A stretch of 9,928 nt of DNA from an uncultured Neomegalonema sp. Its GTDB lineage: Bacteria; Pseudomonadota; Alphaproteobacteria; Rhodobacterales; Rhodobacteraceae. The stretch is taken from contig CALDZQ010000256.1 of the NCBI GenBank assembly GCA_937944035.1, positions 1 through 9,928 on the forward strand, in the 5' to 3' direction. Both the position numbers and the translations under genes were made by a program. Shown here piece by piece: positions 6,293 through 9,928 of this stretch. Below the pieces are notes generated by a model that did not search any database, was not told the origin of the DNA, and was given only the letters and a program-made list of their open reading frames with translations. Each line of letters begins with the position of its first letter. Position 1 is the first letter of the stretch.

Positions 6293-7051
6293 ATGCTCAA
6301 AATTCGCATTATTCCCTGCCTTGATGTCAAAGAAGGCCGTGTCGTCAAAGGCGTGAACTTCGTCGATCTCGTCGATGCGGGCGATCCGGTTGAGGCGGCG
6401 GCGGCCTATGACGCTGCCGGCGCCGATGAATTATGCTTTCTCGACATAACCGCCAGCGTCGAAAATCGCGGCACGATGCTCGATGTGGTTCGCCAAACCG
6501 CCGAGCGTTGTTTTATGCCGCTTACTGTAGGCGGCGGAGTTCGCACTCTCGGTGACATCCGCGCATTGCTGTTGGCGGGGGCTGACAAGGTTTCAATCAA
6601 CACCGCCGCCGTTATAAATCCTGATTTTGTGCGCGAGGCGTCTACGAAATTCGGTTCGCAATGCATCACCGTTGCCATCGACGCAAAATCTGTCGCGCCG
6701 GGGAAATTCGAGATTTTCACCCACGGCGGACGCAAAGAAACAGGGATCAATGCTGTCGCCTTCGCGCAGCAAGTCGAGGCTTTAGGTGCGGGCGAAATTC
6801 TGCTGACCTCAATGGACCGTGACGGCGCCAAAATCGGCTACGACCTCCCCCTGACACGCGCGGTCGCCGATGCTGTCAGCATACCGGTAATTGCAAGTGG
6901 CGGTGTCGGAACTTTGGACCATCTTGTTGACGGTGTGACGAGAGGTCATGCATCTGCTGTGCTCGCGGCCTCAATTTTCCACTTCGGCACGTATTCAATA
7001 GCAGAAGCAAAAGCGGCAATGGCGGCGGGCGGTGTGCCTGTGCGTCTTTAA
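6293..7051 (+). CDS. hisF: Imidazole glycerol phosphate synthase, cyclase subunit
   Basis: HisF (252 residues, standard length) is the cyclase half of IGP synthase. With ammonia passed from the glutaminase HisH, it converts PRFAR to imidazole glycerol phosphate and AICAR, in step five of histidine biosynthesis. It is a cytoplasmic (beta/alpha)8 barrel. Both catalytic aspartates are present: Asp11 in IIPCLDVKEGRVVKG and Asp130 in VAIDAK. The phosphate-binding loops LTVGGGVRT (77-85) and IASGGVGTLDHL near the C-terminus are intact. The ATG at 6293 gives the family's MLKxRIIPCLDV start, although no strong Shine-Dalgarno precedes it. hisH and hisA, usually just upstream, are absent; a methyltransferase-like gene is there instead. 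Downstream are a flavin reductase and hisE. Confidence 0.97.
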   Translation: MLKIRIIPCLDVKEGRVVKGVNFVDLVDAGDPVEAAAAYDAAGADELCFLDITASVENRGTMLDVVRQTAERCFMPLTVGGGVRTLGDIRALLLAGADKVSINTAAVINPDFVREASTKFGSQCITVAIDAKSVAPGKFEIFTHGGRKETGINAVAFAQQVEALGAGEILLTSMDRDGAKIGYDLPLTRAVADAVSIPVIASGGVGTLDHLVDGVTRGHASAVLAASIFHFGTYSIAEAKAAMAAGGVPVRL

Positions 7052-7066
7052 TCTAAAGGACGAATG

Positions 7067-7600
7067 ATGAAAATTTGTGGCGTTTCAGGAAGCCTGCGCA
7101 AAGCTTCTTACAACACAGCTCTGCTCAAAGCGGTTGCAGAGATTGCAGCCCCGGATATTGAAGTGGAGATCACCGATTACAGCGAAATCCCGCTTTATAA
7201 CGGTGATGTTGAGGCCGAAGGCATCCCTGCCAGCGTTGAAAGCTTTGCGGCGGACATCCTCGCGGCGGATGCTTTGCTGATCGTCACACCTGAATATAAT
7301 GCGGGTATTCCGGGGGTTCTGAAAAACGCGCTCGACTGGGCTTCCCGTGTCCGGCCGAACGTGTTCGACGGCAAACCGACCGCGATGATGGGAACCAGCC
7401 CCGGCAGACTTGGTACAGTACGCGCGCAGATGCAGTTGCGCAATCAGATGGCCAATCTCAACGCACTCGTCGTTTCGCAGCCGATGATCTTTGTCGGTGA
7501 GGCAGGCAAATTTTTCGATGAAGGCAAATCCGGGCTTGATGATGCGACCAAGGGCTTTATCGAGAAGCAACTTGCGGCACTCAAAGCGCTGGTCGACTGA
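7067..7600 (+). CDS. NAD(P)H-dependent FMN reductase (flavodoxin fold)
   Basis: A 177-residue cytoplasmic protein of the NADPH-dependent FMN reductase family (ChrR/YieF-like and azoreductase relatives). The FMN phosphate-binding loop is SGSLRKASYN (7-16), and the family signature TPEYNAGIPGVLKNALDW (74-91) is complete. These enzymes pass electrons from NAD(P)H to quinones, azo dyes, chromate or free flavin; the physiological substrate here cannot be told. Two adjacent ATGs exist (7064 and 7067). AAGGA is 3 bases from the first and 6 from the second, so I favour 7067. It sits 15 bases after hisF, and its stop codon overlaps the hisE start by one base (TGATG), so translation is probably coupled. 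Being placed between two histidine genes is unusual; nothing in the protein points to a histidine role. Confidence 0.92.
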   Translation: MKICGVSGSLRKASYNTALLKAVAEIAAPDIEVEITDYSEIPLYNGDVEAEGIPASVESFAADILAADALLIVTPEYNAGIPGVLKNALDWASRVRPNVFDGKPTAMMGTSPGRLGTVRAQMQLRNQMANLNALVVSQPMIFVGEAGKFFDEGKSGLDDATKGFIEKQLAALKALVD

Positions 7601-7920
7601 TGACCGACACACTCTCCCGACTGGAAGCCACAATCGCCGCGCGCAAAGCTGAAGGCGATGCCTCCGCTTCGCACACAGCGCGGTTGCTGGCCAAAGGGCC
7701 GGAGAAATGCGCTGAAAAATTTGGCGAGGAAGCGATTGAAGCCATCATCGAAGCGGTTAAGGGGGATCGTGAAAAGCTGACCTCTGAATGCGCTGATGTC
7801 CTCTATCATATGCTGGTCATGCTGGCGTCGCGGGATGTGACATTAGCGGACGTTAAATCGGAGCTGGACAAGCGCGACGGCATTTCCGGCTTGGCCGAAA
7901 AAGCATCACGGAAATCCTAG
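7600..7920 (+). CDS. hisE: Phosphoribosyl-ATP pyrophosphatase
   Basis: HisE (106 residues, normal for the stand-alone enzyme) removes pyrophosphate from phosphoribosyl-ATP, the second step of histidine biosynthesis, in the cytoplasm. It has the all-alpha NTP pyrophosphohydrolase (MazG-like) fold. The metal-binding residues are present: the motif EKFGEEAIEAIIEA (39-52) with Glu43, Glu44 and Glu47, then the SECADVLYHMLVML helix (62-75) with Glu63 and Asp66. The start ATG shares one base with the stop of the flavin reductase gene, and there is no strong ribosome site of its own, which fits coupled translation. The next gene begins 14 bases after its stop. HisI, which is fused to HisE in some bacteria, is separate here and not in view. 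Confidence 0.96.
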   Translation: MTDTLSRLEATIAARKAEGDASASHTARLLAKGPEKCAEKFGEEAIEAIIEAVKGDREKLTSECADVLYHMLVMLASRDVTLADVKSELDKRDGISGLAEKASRKS

Positions 7921-7934
7921 GGCAGGCAGTCGGT

Positions 7935-8825
7935 ATGCGGAGCATGGCAATAAAACTGACTGTACTCGCAGCGCTTGCGCTATCCGCTTGTGCCAACAAC
8001 GCACCTTTGCCAGAACCTCCGGCGAAGGGGGCGCTGCGGGTTGCCACCCATAATGTGCATTACATCATCACCAGCCGCGCTACAGGCTCTTGGTCTATCG
8101 CCGATTGGCAAGCACGCAAAACCTCTCTGGATAGCGCCTTCAAATCCCTGGATGCGGATATTGTCGCTTTTCAGGAAATGGAAAGCTTCGCGCATTCTTC
8201 GGTCAGCATGGAAAACCTCGCGCTCGATTGGCTGCGGGACCAAAACCCCGATTACAGCGTCGCCGCATCGGGCGACCCGCGCACTTTTCCGTCCACGCAG
8301 CCGATCTTTTACCGCAAATCGCGGCTAACACTACGCGATAAGGGTTGGTTCTTTTTCTCCGAAACGCCCGACGTGATCTATGCCCGCACTTATAACGGCA
8401 GCTATCCCGCATTCGCATCATGGGCGGCATTTGAAGAGACAGGCACAGGCAAGCGGTTCAAGCTTTTTAACGTCCATTTCGATTTCTCCAGCCGCGAAAA
8501 CCGCCACCGCTCCGCCCTGCTGGTGGCAAAACGGATAAAACCGCTGATAGAGACGGGCGAAACAGTGTTCGTAATTGGTGACATAAACGCGAGCAGCACA
8601 TCAAAACCGGCCACGATCATCGCTGATGCCGGAATGCGTTTTGTACCTGTGCGCGGCTCCACGTATCATTTAAATCGCGGGCTGAATCTGACCGGACCCG
8701 TCGACCATCTCGCCGCGACACCGGACGTGGAGGCACTGGGTGAACCGGTTGTTGTCCGGCGTAAGTTTGACGGGGTTTGGCCGAGCGATCATTATCCGGT
8801 TATAGCCGACTTCCGCTTGCCATGA
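7935..8825 (+). CDS. Endonuclease/exonuclease/phosphatase-fold lipoprotein
   Basis: A 296-residue protein with a lipoprotein signal peptide: a charged start, hydrophobic core LTVLAALAL (8-16) and lipobox LSAC with Cys19, so it should be lipid-anchored outside the cytoplasm. The mature part is an EEP (DNase I/exonuclease III/inositol phosphatase) domain with all metal and catalytic motifs visible: THNVHY (Asn40), AFQEME (Glu81), FNVHFDF (His181), IGDINAS (Asp216, Asn218), PVDHLAA (Asp257, His258) and WPSDHYPVIADF (Asp285, His286). Members cut phosphodiester or phosphomonoester bonds in nucleic acids, lipids or sugar phosphates; the substrate cannot be chosen from sequence, though an envelope location favours extracellular DNA or lipid head groups. 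The start at 7935 has AGG eight bases upstream; the ATG at 7944 is possible. Its stop overlaps the transporter start (ATGA). Confidence 0.88.
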   Translation: MRSMAIKLTVLAALALSACANNAPLPEPPAKGALRVATHNVHYIITSRATGSWSIADWQARKTSLDSAFKSLDADIVAFQEMESFAHSSVSMENLALDWLRDQNPDYSVAASGDPRTFPSTQPIFYRKSRLTLRDKGWFFFSETPDVIYARTYNGSYPAFASWAAFEETGTGKRFKLFNVHFDFSSRENRHRSALLVAKRIKPLIETGETVFVIGDINASSTSKPATIIADAGMRFVPVRGSTYHLNRGLNLTGPVDHLAATPDVEALGEPVVVRRKFDGVWPSDHYPVIADFRLP

Positions 8826-9730
8826 CCGGCGACAGGCCGCTCCTCGGTATCATGCTGATGCTCGGCTTTTGCGTCCTCGCACCTTTGGGCGACTCGATGG
8901 CAAAACTGTTGGGTGAAACCATTCCGTTGGGGCAGTTATTGCTCGTCCGATTTGGCGTTCAAGCCGCGCTCTTACTGCCGCTTGTCGCGATGAGCTTTCG
9001 CAGTTTGAGGATGGAGCAACGGATTTTCTGGCTGATGGTTCTGCGCACCGTTCTGCACATCATGGGCATCGGTGCGATGTTCACATCGCTGCGTTACCTG
9101 CCATTGGCAGATGCGATTGCGATTGTTTTCGTAATGCCGTTCATCATGCTGTTATTGGGTAATTATTTTCTCGGTGAGGAAGTCGGAAAACGCCGCCTGA
9201 TCGCCTGCTGCATCGGCTTCATCGGCACGTTATTCGTGATCCAACCCAGTTTCGCCGCCATTGGTCCGATTGCTTTGCTGCCGTTGATGGTTGCAGTCAA
9301 CTTCGCCTGCTTCATGCTCGTCACCCGCCGGATCGCGCGCGACATCGACGCGGTCAGCTTGCAAGCGGTCAGCGGCGTGATCGCCTGCATCATTCTCGGT
9401 GGGCTTTACTTTTTGCCTGGGTTATCCGGGCTTGAGGCGCTTTCGATTGTCGGGCCACAGGGGTTAGAGTGGAGCTTGCTGGCCGTCATAGGCATCGTCG
9501 GCACGATTGCACATTTGCTGATGACATGGTCGCTGCGCTTCGCACCCTCGGCCACGGTCGCACCGATGCAGTATTTGGAAATCCCGTTCGCCACGGTCAT
9601 CGGCTATTTCGTATTCGGTGATTGGCCTAACGGTCTCGCAATGATCGGCATCATCATCACAATGGGCGCGGGAGTCTATATCATCATACGCGAGCAAGCA
9701 CTCGCACGCGGCGCACCACCCGCTGTTTAG
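8822..9730 (+). CDS. EamA/DMT-family transporter
   Basis: A 302-residue inner-membrane protein of the drug/metabolite transporter superfamily, with two tandem EamA repeats and about ten hydrophobic helices. Family features: the first-repeat LVRFGVQAALLLPL helix region, LRYLPLADAIAIVFVMPFIMLLL ending the first repeat (in two parts here: YLPLADAIAIV and FVMPFIMLLLGNYFLGE), and in the second repeat APSATVAPMQYLEIPFATVI with FGDWPN and IIITMGAGVYIIIRE. DMT exporters of this type move amino acids, nucleosides or other small metabolites; the substrate is not readable. I start at the ATG at 8822, overlapping the lipoprotein stop by 4 bases (ATGA), a standard coupled arrangement; a TTG at 8777 in the same frame would overlap more and add non-membrane sequence. 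It is the last gene of the plus-strand run. Confidence 0.9.
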   Translation: MTGDRPLLGIMLMLGFCVLAPLGDSMAKLLGETIPLGQLLLVRFGVQAALLLPLVAMSFRSLRMEQRIFWLMVLRTVLHIMGIGAMFTSLRYLPLADAIAIVFVMPFIMLLLGNYFLGEEVGKRRLIACCIGFIGTLFVIQPSFAAIGPIALLPLMVAVNFACFMLVTRRIARDIDAVSLQAVSGVIACIILGGLYFLPGLSGLEALSIVGPQGLEWSLLAVIGIVGTIAHLLMTWSLRFAPSATVAPMQYLEIPFATVIGYFVFGDWPNGLAMIGIIITMGAGVYIIIREQALARGAPPAV

Positions 9731-9800
9731 AGCGTTATCAAGGGCAATGGGTTCATTGCCCGACTCGGAAAACGCGCCAAAACAAGAAGTTAAAGCGCTT
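9728..9800. repeat. Short structured intergenic repeat (REP/RPE-like or IS end)
   Basis: The stretch starts with TAGAGCGTT, whose TAG is the transporter stop codon. It has a perfect 8-bp stem GGGCAATG/CATTGCCC (9742-9749 and 9754-9761) with a GGTT loop, an outer 5-bp pairing GCGTT (9732-9736) with AACGC (9771-9775), and ends with CCAAAACAAGAAGTTAAAGC and the palindrome AAGCGCTT (9793-9800). From memory, the frame AGAGCGTT...GAAAACGCGxCAAAACAAGAA...AGC resembles a high-copy palindromic repeat scattered between genes in Rhizobiales and relatives. No T-run follows the stem, so it is not a classical terminator, though it may help end the operon transcript. Alternatively it is the terminal inverted repeat of the neighbouring IS630 element. 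Confidence 0.55.
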
Positions 9801-9805
9801 CGCGT

Positions 9806-9928
9806 TTAATCTGAGGCATACCCTGCTGCTTCGAGGTAATTCCAGCATTCGTCTGGTGTGAAGAGATCGCAGATATCGCCAATAGCCGTCACAAGCTGGT
9901 CGAATGTTCTGGCTCCGATCCGACGGAG
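9806..9928 (-). CDS. IS630-family transposase, C-terminal fragment at the window edge
   Basis: The minus-strand frame is open from the right edge to a TAA at 9808-9806 and gives 40 residues: LRRIGARTFDQLVTAIGDIC followed by DLFTPDECWNYLEAAGYASD. This is the conserved extreme C-terminus of IS630/Tc1-type DDE transposases (ARTFDxL...IGDICDLFxPxECWNYxxAAGY). The catalytic DDE residues lie upstream, outside the window, so I cannot tell whether the gene is intact. IS630 elements insert at TA and duplicate it. The right end of the element should lie within tens of bases of the stop codon, in or beside the repeat at 9728-9800. Confidence 0.88.
   Translation of the reverse strand, partial: LRRIGARTFDQLVTAIGDICDLFTPDECWNYLEAAGYASD
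9806..9928 (-). mobile_element. IS630-family insertion sequence, partial (3' end of transposase)
   Basis: Inferred from the transposase C-terminus that runs off the right edge. Only one end can be in the window, so the terminal inverted repeats and the TA duplication cannot be paired. The outer boundary is not fixed: it is to the left of 9806, and may be anywhere from the TTAA at 9790-9793 to the TAGAGC at 9728-9733. Confidence 0.6.

Overview
The window reads as ordinary chromosome from an alphaproteobacterium. The pointers are the circularly permuted ATP-grasp/alpha-E pair, the divergent gloB and FYY-type methyltransferase arrangement, a DUF1328/CsbD stress pair behind an EcfG-type promoter (GGAAC-N17-CGTT), and a short intergenic repeat of a kind I recall from Rhizobiales and relatives. 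Base composition is moderately GC-rich and looks even throughout. I cannot name a genus.

Left part (1-3630) is all on the minus strand. It holds, in transcription order from right to left: a DUF1328 small membrane protein and a CsbD-like protein (3630-3190) closed by a strong intrinsic terminator; metY, a PLP-dependent O-acetylhomoserine sulfhydrylase (2940-1657); and a circularly permuted ATP-grasp protein (1553-126) followed 6 bases later by the first 39 codons of an alpha-E (DUF403) protein cut by the window edge.

Middle part (3814-5383): a dienelactone-hydrolase-family protein on the plus strand converges on gloB (glyoxalase II, minus strand) with only 4 bases between their stop codons. 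gloB is divergent, across 48 bases, from a plus-strand methyltransferase-like gene that starts with TTG.

Right part (5432-9730) is one run of six plus-strand genes with short gaps or overlaps: methyltransferase-like protein, hisF, an NAD(P)H-dependent flavin reductase, hisE, an endonuclease/exonuclease/phosphatase-fold lipoprotein, and an EamA/DMT transporter. hisF and hisE serve histidine biosynthesis, but hisA and hisH are not next to them and a flavin reductase sits in between. After the last gene comes a short structured repeat and then the last 40 codons of an IS630-family transposase on the minus strand, running off the right edge.

I found no phage genes, CRISPR arrays, toxin-antitoxin pairs, tRNA or rRNA, and nothing that qualifies as a new multi-gene system. 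The best second looks are the EcfG-type promoter in front of the DUF1328/csbD pair, the repeat/IS630 junction at the right edge, and the interrupted his cluster.
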